From positions 1-10,640 of the forward strand of contig CALQBT020000046.1 of the NCBI GenBank assembly GCA_943328885.2: 10,640 nucleotides of DNA, written 5' to 3'. The stretch is from Bordetella parapertussis (GTDB lineage Bacteria > Pseudomonadota > Gammaproteobacteria > Burkholderiales > Burkholderiaceae_C). The notes beneath the pieces are model-generated. The model worked only from the letters and a program-made list of their open reading frames with translations. It did not search any database and was not told the origin of the DNA. Shown piece after piece: positions 1-6,638 of this stretch (positions within the stretch are counted from its first letter, which is position 1; each line of letters starts with the position of its first letter). Both the position numbers and the translations under genes were made by a program.

Positions 1-530
1 TCTACCACTCGACCTACACCGGCAAACCCCCGGATGAGCCGGCGATCCTGGGGGTGGCGCTCAACGAAGTGTTCGTGCCGATCTTGCAGAAGCAGTTCCC
101 CGAAATCGTCGATTTCTACCTGCCGCCCGAGGGTTGCAGTTACCGCATGGCGATCATCTCGATCAAGAAGGCCTACCCCGGCCACGCCAAGCGGCTGATG
201 TTCGGGCTTTGGAGCTTCTTGCGGCAGTTCATGTACACCAAGTTCATCGTCGTCACCGACGATGACATCAACATCCGCGATTGGCAGGACGTGATCTGGG
301 CCATCACCACGCGCATGGACCCGGTGCGCGACACCACGCTGGTGGCGCAGACGCCGATCGACTACCTCGACTTCGCTTCACCGGTCAGCGGGCTGGGCGG
401 CAAGATGGGGCTGGATGCCACCAACAAGTGGCCCGGCGAGACCGCTCGCGAATGGGGCAAGGTGATCGCGATGCCGGCCGACATCACCCGGCGTGTCGAA
501 ACGCTGTTCGAGGCGGTGATGCGGGCCTGA
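1..530 (+). CDS. ubiD: UbiD-family 4-hydroxy-3-polyprenylbenzoate decarboxylase, C-terminal part (5' end outside window)
   Basis: UbiD is a prenylated-FMN-dependent decarboxylase that removes the ring carboxyl group of 3-polyprenyl-4-hydroxybenzoate in ubiquinone synthesis. The frame is open from base 3, and about 175 residues are present of a family usually near 490-520, so this is the last third. The sequence carries the strongly conserved UbiD C-terminal stretch: a VVTDDDIN segment, then [42 protein letters not shown] and a final REWG. This matches canonical UbiD rather than the more divergent UbiD-like decarboxylases of aromatic degradation. The catalytic Glu-Arg-Glu residues lie upstream of the window and cannot be checked. 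The gene ends in TGA. No other ubi gene is visible here. A GTG at base 54 is an internal codon, not a start. Confidence 0.95.
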   Translation, partial: YHSTYTGKPPDEPAILGVALNEVFVPILQKQFPEIVDFYLPPEGCSYRMAIISIKKAYPGHAKRLMFGLWSFLRQFMYTKFIVVTDDDINIRDWQDVIWAITTRMDPVRDTTLVAQTPIDYLDFASPVSGLGGKMGLDATNKWPGETAREWGKVIAMPADITRRVETLFEAVMRA

Positions 531-582
531 GGGTTGTTTGAGCTGGCGATCTGCCGCGGATCTCAGGGCCATCAATTTCTGC

Positions 583-611
583 TTGCACAGCGGCCTTGTT
601 TGCAGTATCTT
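583..611 (+). promoter_or_regulatory. Candidate sigma70-type promoter for a small RNA
   Basis: TTGCAC (583-588) is followed by exactly 17 bases and TATCTT (606-611). The -35 match is modest (TTG only) and the -10 matches at four of six positions. A start about 7 bases downstream would fall at the first base of the hairpin series at 618. The coincidence of spacing and structure supports it; neither box is strong alone. Confidence 0.4.
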
Positions 612-617
612 TTGTCT

Positions 618-750
618 GCCTCTTGTTGAGGCAATAAAGTTCGTGCAGTCGCTGCATGAAACGGGGCCCCGGACCATATTTCTCCGGATCCCCACATGGT
701 GGCCATCGGCCGCCCGACCCCCTCGGATCGCAAGGCCCGAGGGGGTTTCG
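618..750 (+). ncRNA. Candidate structured small RNA between ubiD and the YdcF-like gene
   Basis: No convincing protein is encoded here, but consecutive hairpins can be drawn by eye. They are GCCTC-TTGTT-GAGGC (618-632); a 9-bp stem at 640-660 with loop TCG and one G-T pair; GGGG/CCCC plus CCGGA/TCCGG with a 2x2 internal loop at 663-693; CCAC-ATG-GTGG (692-702), which overlaps the previous stem by two bases and so may be an alternative; and a terminator stem at 718-745. A promoter-like sequence ends just before the first stem. The predicted transcript is about 130 nt. It does not look like 6S, 4.5S/SRP, tmRNA or RNase P RNA. It could instead be a structured 3' UTR of ubiD. I do not recognise a family. 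Confidence 0.45.
718..750 (+). terminator. Intrinsic terminator (ubiD and/or candidate sRNA)
   Basis: A perfect 9-bp stem, CCCCCTCGG (718-726) with CCGAGGGGG (737-745), has a 10-base loop and is followed by TTTCGCTT on the + strand. The opposite strand is followed by TCGGGCGG, so the + direction is favoured. The T tract is short and interrupted. It would end transcription coming from ubiD or from the small-RNA promoter before it meets the convergent gene. Confidence 0.65.
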
Positions 751-797
751 CTTGTGTGAGGGGTTTGACCTCAACTCGGCCCGTGGCACGCCAGGTC

Positions 798-1604
798 TCA
801 GGCGCCTGCGAGCAGGCCGATCATCTCGTGCAGCGCATGGCTCACCCGCCGGTAGCCACCGATCGACGGCATCCAGCGGCGGACCGGCGAAGTGATTTGC
901 ACCGCCAAGCCCATCGGTGCCGCGACGATCTTCGCCGTAAAGCCGGCGCGCTCGGCCTCTTGTTCAAAGGCGCGCAGGGCGCGCGGCATGTGAAACCCAT
1001 CGGTGACCAGCAGCAGATCGGTGATGCCTTCGGACCGCAGCATCGTCAGGCTCAAGCGGGCGTTTTCACGCGTGTCGCGAGACTTGTCCTCCTGCCAACG
1101 CAGCGGCTGCTGGTAGTCGCGGCTGGCGATGCGGCCTGCCACCGAGGCTTCAGCGTTGCCGTCGATCTGGCCGTGACCGATGCCGCCGGAGAACATCGCC
1201 GGTGCATGCAGCCGCTTTGCCAGCCAAAGGCCGTAGTGCAGACGCGCCATCGACATGCTGGTGAGGTGAGCCTCGCCGTATTCGGGTGCCAACGCATCGG
1301 CGCCGCCACCCAGCACCAGGACCACTGGTTTGCGTGCGGCCAGGCTGCGCTCGAGTTCGGCAATCCGCGCGGTCGACAACACCGGGTTGATTTTCAGCCT
1401 GGCCTCCAGCAAGACCCCGACCGCCTCGCAGTGGCTGAGCCACAAGCCCAGCAGCGCCAGGCTGAGCATGACCGTGCCGATCGGTCGCTTGCGCAGCCAC
1501 CAAGCCAGCATCGCCAGCACGAGCCAAGGCACGGGTGGCAGCAGCAACGCGCTGATCAAGGGCTTCCAGCTCAGCAAGTCGGCAGCGGCAACGATCTCGT
1601 TCAA
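798..1604 (-). CDS. YdcF/ElyC/SanA-type DUF218 membrane protein
   Basis: This encodes 268 residues. Two hydrophobic helices at about 19-37 and 42-58 anchor it in the inner membrane, followed by a DUF218 domain from about residue 93. Its conserved features are VLVLGGGAD (95-103), FSGG (138-141), the acidic/Arg patch EDKSRDTRENA (172-182) and LVTDGFHMPRA (199-209). The two-helix plus DUF218 design resembles ElyC/YcbC, which in E. coli is linked to envelope and peptidoglycan precursor maintenance; applying that role here is inference. The start is a TTG at 1604, because no ATG or GTG lies between the upstream in-frame stop and the first helix. The ribosome site is weak, so the start is uncertain by a few codons. 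It is divergent from msrA across about 134 bp and converges on the ubiD side. Confidence 0.85.
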   Translation of the reverse strand: MNEIVAAADLLSWKPLISALLLPPVPWLVLAMLAWWLRKRPIGTVMLSLALLGLWLSHCEAVGVLLEARLKINPVLSTARIAELERSLAARKPVVLVLGGGADALAPEYGEAHLTSMSMARLHYGLWLAKRLHAPAMFSGGIGHGQIDGNAEASVAGRIASRDYQQPLRWQEDKSRDTRENARLSLTMLRSEGITDLLLVTDGFHMPRALRAFEQEAERAGFTAKIVAAPMGLAVQITSPVRRWMPSIGGYRRVSHALHEMIGLLAGA

Positions 1605-1738
1605 GGGCAGGTTCGCGGTGTCAGCAGGGCTGCTGCTGTGGCGGCCGATTCTGCATCAAGCCCTTGCCTTGGCCCTGCAGACTGTGGGCCTGGTCTGTCG
1701 GGTCGACAATCAAGGTCCGAGCCAATAGAAGAGGCAAC

Positions 1739-2269
1739 ATGGCGCAAGACATCATCACCCTGGGCGGCGGTTGCTTCTGGTGCATCGAGGCCGTTTTCGA
1801 GCAGGTCGAAGGCGTGTTAGCGGTGGAATCCGGTTACTGCAATGGCCGGGTTCGCAACCCGAGTTACGAGGAGGTTTGCGAGGGCAACACCGGCCACGCC
1901 GAGGTCGTGCGGGTTCGCTTTGACAGCCAGATCCTGTCGCTGCGCCAGGTGTTGGAGATCTTCTTCGTGGTCCACGATCCGACTTCGCTGAACCGCCAGG
2001 GCAACGATGTCGGTACCCAATACCGCTCGGGGGTCTACTGGCACGATGAGGAGCAGGCCTCGCTGGTGCGGGCGGTGGTGGCCGAACTCGATGCCGAGTT
2101 GGGCGGCAAGGTGGTCACCGAACTCGCCGCCGAGACCAACTATTGGCCTGCCGAGGGCTACCACCAGCACTACTTTGCCAACCACCCGGGCCAGGGCTAT
2201 TGCGCTTATGTGGTCGCGCCGAAGGTCGAGAAGTTCAGGCAGACCTTCGCCCAACACCTGCGTCGTTGA
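1739..2269 (+). CDS. msrA: Peptide methionine sulfoxide reductase MsrA
   Basis: MsrA reduces the S-epimer of methionine sulfoxide in proteins and free methionine, repairing oxidative damage with thioredoxin as reductant. The 176-residue protein has the family motif GCFWC at 11-15 with catalytic Cys12, a GYCNG segment (32-36), GHAEVVRV (52-59), HDPTSLNRQGNDVGTQYRS (79-97) and a C-terminal GYC at 153-155 whose Cys155 is a likely resolving cysteine. The reading frame is open further upstream, to 1664. I chose the ATG at 1739 because GAGG lies 4 bases before it and the protein begins right at the MsrA core. No MsrB domain or neighbour is present. The gene converges on pdxH with only 18 bp between the coding ends. 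It is a stand-alone cytoplasmic form without a signal peptide. Confidence 0.96.
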   Translation: MAQDIITLGGGCFWCIEAVFEQVEGVLAVESGYCNGRVRNPSYEEVCEGNTGHAEVVRVRFDSQILSLRQVLEIFFVVHDPTSLNRQGNDVGTQYRSGVYWHDEEQASLVRAVVAELDAELGGKVVTELAAETNYWPAEGYHQHYFANHPGQGYCAYVVAPKVEKFRQTFAQHLRR

Positions 2270-2290
2270 AGGCTCGGAGCCCGGACTTCA
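2267..2290. repeat. Short inverted repeat spanning both convergent stop codons (msrA/pdxH)
   Basis: TGAAG (2267-2271) pairs with CTTCA (2286-2290), and GGCT-CGG-AGCC lies in the middle. The outer arms contain the stop codons of msrA and pdxH. It has no T tract on either side. It may act as a weak bidirectional barrier, or be coincidence between two TGA stops. Confidence 0.25.
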
Positions 2291-2926
2291 GGGTGCCAAG
2301 CGCTCGCGAACCCAGCGGCCCTGGTCAAGCCGGTAGCGCAAGCGGTCATGCAGTCGGCTTTTCCGGCCTTGCCAGAACTCCCAGTGGTCGGGTACCAGGC
2401 GCAAGCCGCCCCAGTGCGGCGGTCGGGGTGGCGACAGCGCGAACTGCGCGGCGTAGCGTGCAGCTTGCGCCACCAGCAAGGCGCGCGACGAGATCACCTG
2501 GCTTTGCGGCGAAGCCCAGGCACCGAGCCGCGAATCGAGCGGGCGTGATGCGAAATAAGCATCAGCTTCGGCCGCATCAACCCGCTCGACGCGACCTTCG
2601 ATGCGCACCACGCGCTCGAGCTCGACCCAGTGAAACTGCAGCGCTGCCATCGGGTTGCCGGCCAATTCCAGGCCCTTGCGGCTGTTGAAGTTGGTATACC
2701 AGTCAAGACCTCGTTCTGAGACGCCCTTGATCAGAACAATCCGTGTCGACGGCCTGCCGTCGACTCCGACAGTGGCCAGGGTCATCGCGTTGGGTTCGGG
2801 CACCTGGGCGGTGATGGCCTGTTGCAGCCAGATCTTGAACTGCGCGAGCGGCAGGTCGGCCGAAGCGGCTTCATCGAGTTCGTCACGTTCGTAGCTCTTG
2901 CGCAGGTCGGCGATGCGGTGGTCCAT
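2288..2926 (-). CDS. pdxH: Pyridoxamine/pyridoxine 5'-phosphate oxidase
   Basis: PdxH is an FMN enzyme that oxidises pyridoxamine or pyridoxine 5'-phosphate to pyridoxal 5'-phosphate, the last step of vitamin B6 synthesis and salvage. The 212-residue protein is of normal family length. It shows the FMN/substrate segment STRIVLIKG (60-68), YTNFNSRKG (77-85), the [10 protein letters not shown] stretch (91-100), RVERV (112-116), [12 protein letters not shown] (132-143) and the C-terminal signature [13 protein letters not shown] (183-195), ending near RERLAP as the family does. The open frame extends 36 codons further upstream, but that part is Arg/Pro-rich and unlike PdxH, so the ATG at 2926 ([12 protein letters not shown]) is preferred. 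The ribosome site is weak. It is divergent from the MocA-like gene across about 220 bp. Confidence 0.95.
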   Translation of the reverse strand: MDHRIADLRKSYERDELDEAASADLPLAQFKIWLQQAITAQVPEPNAMTLATVGVDGRPSTRIVLIKGVSERGLDWYTNFNSRKGLELAGNPMAALQFHWVELERVVRIEGRVERVDAAEADAYFASRPLDSRLGAWASPQSQVISSRALLVAQAARYAAQFALSPPRPPHWGGLRLVPDHWEFWQGRKSRLHDRLRYRLDQGRWVRERLAP

Positions 2927-3033
2927 TGGCTGAGTATGCCGCGGCTTGCGCCCAGATCTTGTGCGAGAGGTCGGCTGAGCGATTCTTCGCCCTCGGCCTG
3001 CAGGCTGGGCCTCGCGCTGGCTTGGTGTTGTCA

Positions 3034-3055
3034 CCTAAGTGTTAGGCCCTAAGTG
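3034..3055. promoter_or_regulatory. Direct/inverted repeat CCTAAGTG between divergent pdxH and mocA-like genes
   Basis: CCTAAGTG occurs at 3034-3041 and again at 3048-3055, 14 bp apart start to start. Between the copies lies TTAGG, so CCTAA-gtg-TTAGG-c-CCTAA forms two overlapping dyads. It sits about 95-115 bp before the MocA-like start and about 110 bp from the pdxH start, in otherwise unstructured divergent intergenic DNA. This layout suits a dimeric regulator's operator. A TTGTCA at 3028-3033 directly beside it resembles a -35 box, but no good -10 follows. I cannot name the regulator. Confidence 0.35.
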
Positions 3056-3147
3056 ATCGTCCGACTGTCGATCCTGTCCGATTACGGTCATGCTTGGACT
3101 TCAGAAGCGTCCGGGAGGAATTTCGAAGGCGCCAGGAGTATCGATTG

Positions 3148-3768
3148 ATGAAAACCCAAGCTGTTGTCATTGTCTTGGCCGCCGGTCTCGGCAGCCGCTT
3201 TGCCGGGCCGATCCACAAACTGGCGCAACCCTTGGGCGCTTCCAGCGTGCTCGGCAGGACCATAGGTCACGCGATCGAGAGCCGGCTGCCGGTGATCGTT
3301 GTCACGACCGAAAAGCTGGTGGCCGAGGCTGCGCGATGGGTCGCCCGTCGCGATCTTGTCGTGCTGCCCGAGGTCGGCAGCGCGGGGGCCGGCCCGCTGG
3401 GTATGGGTTATTCGATCGCCGCTGGCGTGGCGGCAAGACCTGATGCCGCTGGCTGGTTGGTGCTGCCAGGCGACATGCCGCTGGTCGCGCCGTCGACGCT
3501 GATCGCGGTGGCCGCGGGCCTCACCCAGCAACCGGTGGTCTATGCCCAATACCTAGGGCGCCGGGGCCATCCCGTGGGCTTCTCGGCGGAACTGTATTCG
3601 GAATTGATTCAACTCAACGGCGATGAAGGCGCTCGCCGCGTGACCGCCCGCTATCCGTCGATCGGGCTTGAGCTGGGCGACCCAGGCGTGCTGTTCGATG
3701 TCGACACTGAAACCGACCTGTCAGCGCTTCGTGCCACCGACGACGGCGCAAGCATGGCCCAGCGCTGA
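3148..3768 (+). CDS. MocA-like NTP transferase (molybdopterin cytidylyl/guanylyltransferase superfamily)
   Basis: This 206-residue protein belongs to the MobA-like NTP-transferase fold, which includes MocA (CTP:molybdopterin cytidylyltransferase). The N-terminal nucleotide-binding loop LAAGLGSRFAGPIHKL (10-25) has the AAG form seen in MocA relatives rather than the GG form of MobA. LPGDMP (106-111) carries the metal-binding Asp109. GRRGHPVGF (137-145), GDEGARRV (158-165) and DVDTETDL (184-191) fit the MocA type. The ATG at 3148 is preceded by AGGAG 9 bases upstream; an upstream in-frame start at 3094 lacks such a site. No molybdenum enzyme or other cofactor gene is nearby, so the true acceptor is uncertain. 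It converges on gloA, leaving about 70 bp. Confidence 0.85.
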   Translation: MKTQAVVIVLAAGLGSRFAGPIHKLAQPLGASSVLGRTIGHAIESRLPVIVVTTEKLVAEAARWVARRDLVVLPEVGSAGAGPLGMGYSIAAGVAARPDAAGWLVLPGDMPLVAPSTLIAVAAGLTQQPVVYAQYLGRRGHPVGFSAELYSELIQLNGDEGARRVTARYPSIGLELGDPGVLFDVDTETDLSALRATDDGASMAQR

Positions 3769-3779
3769 GCGCGTGGGGA

Positions 3780-3838
3780 CCTGACGGGGAAGTCAGGCCG
3801 GCAAGTCGATAGGTGACAGGGTCTAACCGGCGCCTTTT
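3780..3838 (+). terminator. Possible weak terminator after the mocA-like gene
   Basis: CCTGAC (3780-3785) pairs with GTCAGG (3792-3797) around a 6-base loop. GCCGG (3797-3801) can pair with CCGGC (3827-3831) around a long loop and is followed by GCCTTTTAT. The only T tract follows the second, poorer stem. It is plausible as an exit signal between the convergent genes, but not a clean intrinsic terminator. Confidence 0.25.
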
Positions 3839-3840
3839 AT

Positions 3841-4245
3841 CTAAGTCCTTGTCCCCATTTGTATGAGCTCGATCTTGTAGCCGTCGGGGTCGGTGATGAA
3901 CGCGATCATCGTGCTGCCGCCCTTGACCGGACCTGGCTCGCGGGTGACGGCGCCGCCGAGCGCCTTGGCCTGCTCGCGCAGGCCGGTGCAGGTGGCCGTC
4001 ACATCGGGCACGCCGATCGCGACATGGCCGAAAGCGGTGCCGGGTTCATAGTGTTCGACACCGTAGTTGTAGGTCAACTCGATCTCGGCCTGGTCGGGAT
4101 TGCCTCCATAGCCCACGAAAGCCAGGTCGTACTGCTGTTCGGGTCGCAGCGTCTTGCGCAGCAACTCCATGCCCAGCACCTGCGTGTAGAAATCAATCGA
4201 TCGCTGCAGGTTGCCGACCCGCAACATGGTGTGGAGCATGCGCAT
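3841..4245 (-). CDS. gloA: Lactoylglutathione lyase (glyoxalase I)
   Basis: GloA isomerises the hemithioacetal of methylglyoxal and glutathione to S-lactoylglutathione, the first step of methylglyoxal detoxification. The 134-residue protein nearly equals the length of E. coli GloA. The expected metal ligands are visible at His5 (MRMLHTML), Glu56 (AEIELTYN), His74 (FGHVAIGV) and Glu126 (GYKIELIQ), and [16 protein letters not shown] (11-26) is typical of the family. Its length and lack of inserts suggest the short, Ni-type bacterial class. The frame is open upstream to a TTG at 4317; the ATG at 4245 is chosen because AAGGA lies 7 bases before it and the protein then starts as GloA does. A metal-dependent hydrolase gene lies upstream on the same strand, 148 bp away; it is not clearly the glyoxalase II partner. 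Confidence 0.95.
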   Translation of the reverse strand: MRMLHTMLRVGNLQRSIDFYTQVLGMELLRKTLRPEQQYDLAFVGYGGNPDQAEIELTYNYGVEHYEPGTAFGHVAIGVPDVTATCTGLREQAKALGGAVTREPGPVKGGSTMIAFITDPDGYKIELIQMGTRT

Positions 4246-4328
4246 TTTTTGATCCTTGGAGCAATGGTTGAGCGGCAGTGTGCCCGAAATCGTCGCGCAC
4301 CAGCCACTCGAGGGCAAGTTCAGCGCCT

Positions 4329-4404
4329 GAGCGCAAGAGCCGGTCGCCTGGGCGACGGCATGCGCTCGAAGCCGGGCTTGGAATGAAAACCCTTCAGCCC
4401 GGCT
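4329..4404. repeat. Block of strong inverted repeats between the MBL gene and gloA
   Basis: Two nested or adjacent stems fill this stretch. GAGCGC (4329-4334) pairs with GCGCTC (4362-4367) and encloses GTCGCC-TG-GGCGAC, extended by GCC/GGC with one bulged G. Next, AGCCGGGCT (4370-4378) pairs perfectly with AGCCCGGCT (4396-4404) over a 17-base loop, with the MBL gene's stop codon inside the second arm. Neither strand has a following T tract, so this is not a standard intrinsic terminator. It may be an attenuator, an mRNA-stabilising structure or a REP-like palindromic element. Confidence 0.45.
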
Positions 4405-5341
4405 CGCGGTCTAGCCAGATGTCCAGGCCCTGTGCGTTGAGTTCGAGGTCGAGCATCATCAGGCCCAGTCCGGTCTCGACATCGCGCACGCCGTGGCGCT
4501 GCAGTTGCTCGCGGCAGAGCCCTACCAGCATCGACAGCAAGGCTGGCTGGCGGTCTGGCGCGCTGCGCAGGGCCTGCGCGGCTGCGACCATCGCATCGAT
4601 CTGCTCGAACAGCAACTGGGCCAGGCGCGCCACATCGCCGACTCGGCCATAGTGCGTGAGGTACATGCAATCGGGCTCGCGCGCCAGCAAGCGGCTGATC
4701 GACTGGCGCAGCGGCGCGGGTTCGAACTGCACCGGCGATGACGTGGGCGTCGCCCAGGCCCCGGCAGCGCTGTCGAAGTCCCGGTAGCTCAGGCCGAAGG
4801 TGTCGCCAGCGAACCAGCCCCGGCTGCGCTCGTCCCAGATGCAGTGGTGGTGCCGGGCATGGCCTGGTGTGTCAATGAAGTGCAGGGTCCGGCCTGCCAA
4901 CTCGACCGTCATGCCGTCTTCGGTGGCGAGCACCCGGTCGACCGGCACCGGCACCAAGTTGCCATAGTCTCGGTCCATCGCCGCTTGTCCGTACACCGCC
5001 AGCGCGCCGGCGTAGAGCGCCTGAGGGTCGATCATGTGGCGGGCACCACGCGGATGCACCAGCATCCTGGCATTCGGCAGCGATTGCATCAACAGACCGG
5101 CACCACCGGCATGGTCCAGGTGCACATGGGTCGGGATCACGAAATCGACCGCATCGCTATCAAGCCCCAGATCTTGCAGCGCTGCGAGCAGGCGCGGCAC
5201 CGCGTAGTTGGTGCCGGTGTCGACAAAAGCCGCGCGACCGTTTTCGACGATCAGGAACGAAGCGTCAAACAGTGGGCGGTGGAATCCGGTGTCAATGACC
5301 TGAACGCCATGCGCAAGGGATTGGACAAAAGGCAGGGTCAT
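4394..5341 (-). CDS. MBL-fold metallo-hydrolase
   Basis: This 315-residue cytoplasmic protein has the metallo-beta-lactamase fold. The dinuclear metal motif [10 protein letters not shown] is at 71-80 (His72, His74, Asp76, His77). Further ligands are likely His161 in TPGHARHHH, Asp180 in WFAGDTFG and His230 in YLTHYG. The long C-terminal part (about 235-315) is helical-looking and not part of the core fold. Glyoxalase II shares this fold and gloA is the next gene downstream, but GloB is usually about 250-260 residues with a different C-terminal substrate domain, so glyoxalase II activity is not supported. The substrate is unknown. The ATG at 5341 has only a weak ribosome site. It follows the TPR gene of the Ton cluster by about 70 bp on the same strand and could be read through from it. 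Confidence 0.85.
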   Translation of the reverse strand: MTLPFVQSLAHGVQVIDTGFHRPLFDASFLIVENGRAAFVDTGTNYAVPRLLAALQDLGLDSDAVDFVIPTHVHLDHAGGAGLLMQSLPNARMLVHPRGARHMIDPQALYAGALAVYGQAAMDRDYGNLVPVPVDRVLATEDGMTVELAGRTLHFIDTPGHARHHHCIWDERSRGWFAGDTFGLSYRDFDSAAGAWATPTSSPVQFEPAPLRQSISRLLAREPDCMYLTHYGRVGDVARLAQLLFEQIDAMVAAAQALRSAPDRQPALLSMLVGLCREQLQRHGVRDVETGLGLMMLDLELNAQGLDIWLDREPG

Positions 5342-5412
5342 AGCTTGGTTCTAGTGGTTTGAGTCGGACGCCAGAGCGCCTGGCTGCGGATGTCGCCGGT
5401 CGGCGCAAAGCA

Positions 5413-6633
5413 TCAAGCCTGGCCGTTCGCGTAAAGCGCCCACAAGCGGCCAAGATCGGCAGCGCCGTCGTTTCCTTGCACGCCGCGCAACAGCTGCACG
5501 GCCTTTGTCTTGTGCTTGCCACTTTGCAGCATCGCTAGGCCCAGCTTGAGCTTGGCGTCTTCCGGCCGCTTCAGGCCGCCCTTGGCGATGCCTTGCTCGA
5601 TCAAGGTCACGCCCTTGTCGGCCTGCCCCATGGTGACATAGGCATAGCCAATTTGCACCAGATCGTTGCCCTCTTTGGCCGCAGCAGCAGCCACGGCGCG
5701 GGTCGCAATCGACGCTTTGGCTTCGGCTTCTTGCTTGTTGGCCAGGTCGCGCAAGCGCTTGTGGCGCTCGGCCTCGGCACCCGTGCCCAGCGCACCGGCT
5801 GCAAAACCTTTGTCGACGATGGCCTTGCCCTCGGCGGGCAGTCCAGCCTGTAGCGCAAGCTGACTCATCTCCATGAACTCGTCGGTCTTGGCCAGCGAAC
5901 CCGTGGCGAGTTTGAGCCGCATCAGGTCGAGCGAGAAACGGTCTGAGAAACCGCTCTTGCGTTGCAAGCGGTTGAGGTAGATTGCCCAGTATTCTTTTTT
6001 CGGGTAGCTGAACAGCAGTTTTTCCAATGTCGCAGCCTGACCCGCAGCATTGCCGGTGCGCGCCTGGGCATCTGCCAGCCTGAGCAGATCGGATTCTTCT
6101 GCGCGCTTGCCGGCTTGCTCGGCCGCGGCGACGGCAGCGCCAGCGTCCTTGGCGATGGCCGCGAAATCTCCGCTCTGCGACTGCACATAGGCCTGCAGTT
6201 GCTTGAGCTGCGCGCTGCTGCCGCCCAGTGACTGGGCTTTCTGGATCCACTGGCCGGTCTTGGCCCAGTCCTTGACGCCGGAGTAGGCAAAGGCCAGCGA
6301 CTCAGCCACCTGCGACGCGTCTTGGCCCGTGACCTTGGGAAACACCGCCTCGAAAGCGGCGATCGCCGTGGTGTTGTCGCCGGCGCGCTGTGCCGCCGAG
6401 CCCTTCATGCGGTCGATCATCAACTGCTCGGCAGCGGTCTTGCCCGTCACGGCGTCGGCCTCGCGCACCTTGGCCAGCGCCTCTTTGCCCTTGCCCGCCT
6501 TGAGCAAGTCGGAGGCTTGCTGCAGCGGCTTGCCGACCTCGGGACGCAGTGCTTGGGCCTGCGCCGTGCTCAACAAACTGGCTGCACCGGCCAGCAGCAA
6601 GGCCGCGGCCAGTGTGGACATCTTCATCATCAT
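5413..6633 (-). CDS. Exported tetratricopeptide-repeat-like protein at the end of the Ton operon
   Basis: This encodes 406 residues. The N-terminus (MMMKMSTLAAALLLAGAASL...AQAQA) is a good Sec signal peptide with cleavage likely near residue 26-28, so the mature protein is periplasmic. The rest is almost wholly helical and Ala/Lys/Gln-rich, with TPR-like helix pairs at about 37-62, 72-98, 109-137, 143-168, 324-352 and 359-387. The repeats are degenerate and no catalytic motif is seen. The gene starts 5 bp after the exbD2 stop. Four in-frame ATGs (6633, 6630, 6627, 6621) compete; the first three are adjacent, so the exact start is open. TPR proteins are known next to TonB2-type clusters in Shewanella and Vibrio relatives, so a role in assembling or tuning the Ton complex is a reasonable inference. 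I do not recognise a specific name. Confidence 0.85.
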   Translation of the reverse strand: MMMKMSTLAAALLLAGAASLLSTAQAQALRPEVGKPLQQASDLLKAGKGKEALAKVREADAVTGKTAAEQLMIDRMKGSAAQRAGDNTTAIAAFEAVFPKVTGQDASQVAESLAFAYSGVKDWAKTGQWIQKAQSLGGSSAQLKQLQAYVQSQSGDFAAIAKDAGAAVAAAEQAGKRAEESDLLRLADAQARTGNAAGQAATLEKLLFSYPKKEYWAIYLNRLQRKSGFSDRFSLDLMRLKLATGSLAKTDEFMEMSQLALQAGLPAEGKAIVDKGFAAGALGTGAEAERHKRLRDLANKQEAEAKASIATRAVAAAAAKEGNDLVQIGYAYVTMGQADKGVTLIEQGIAKGGLKRPEDAKLKLGLAMLQSGKHKTKAVQLLRGVQGNDGAADLGRLWALYANGQA

Positions 6634-6638
6634 CCCGC

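Noticed and set aside
696..1820. Long + strand open frame (374 codons) across the YdcF-like gene and into msrA
   Set aside because: It is antisense to a well-supported DUF218 protein, its translation is Arg/Gln/Ala-rich without domain features, and it runs through the true msrA start. It is a high-GC shadow frame.
4192..4393. Open - strand stretch after the MBL stop, in the same frame, with protein-like text such as [15 protein letters not shown]
   Set aside because: It has no convincing start codon or ribosome site, it ends inside gloA in another frame, and the DNA is palindromic. It could be a decayed remnant, but chance in GC-rich DNA explains it.
4394..5341. Calling the MBL-fold protein glyoxalase II because gloA is next to it
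   Set aside because: It is about 60 residues longer than typical GloB and lacks a recognisable GloB C-terminal substrate domain. The fold alone does not give the substrate.
5351..6250. Alternative - strand frame of 299 codons inside the TPR gene
   Set aside because: It is Arg/Gly/Cys-rich, without a signal peptide or domain, while the overlapping frame gives a clear signal peptide and helical repeats directly after exbD2.
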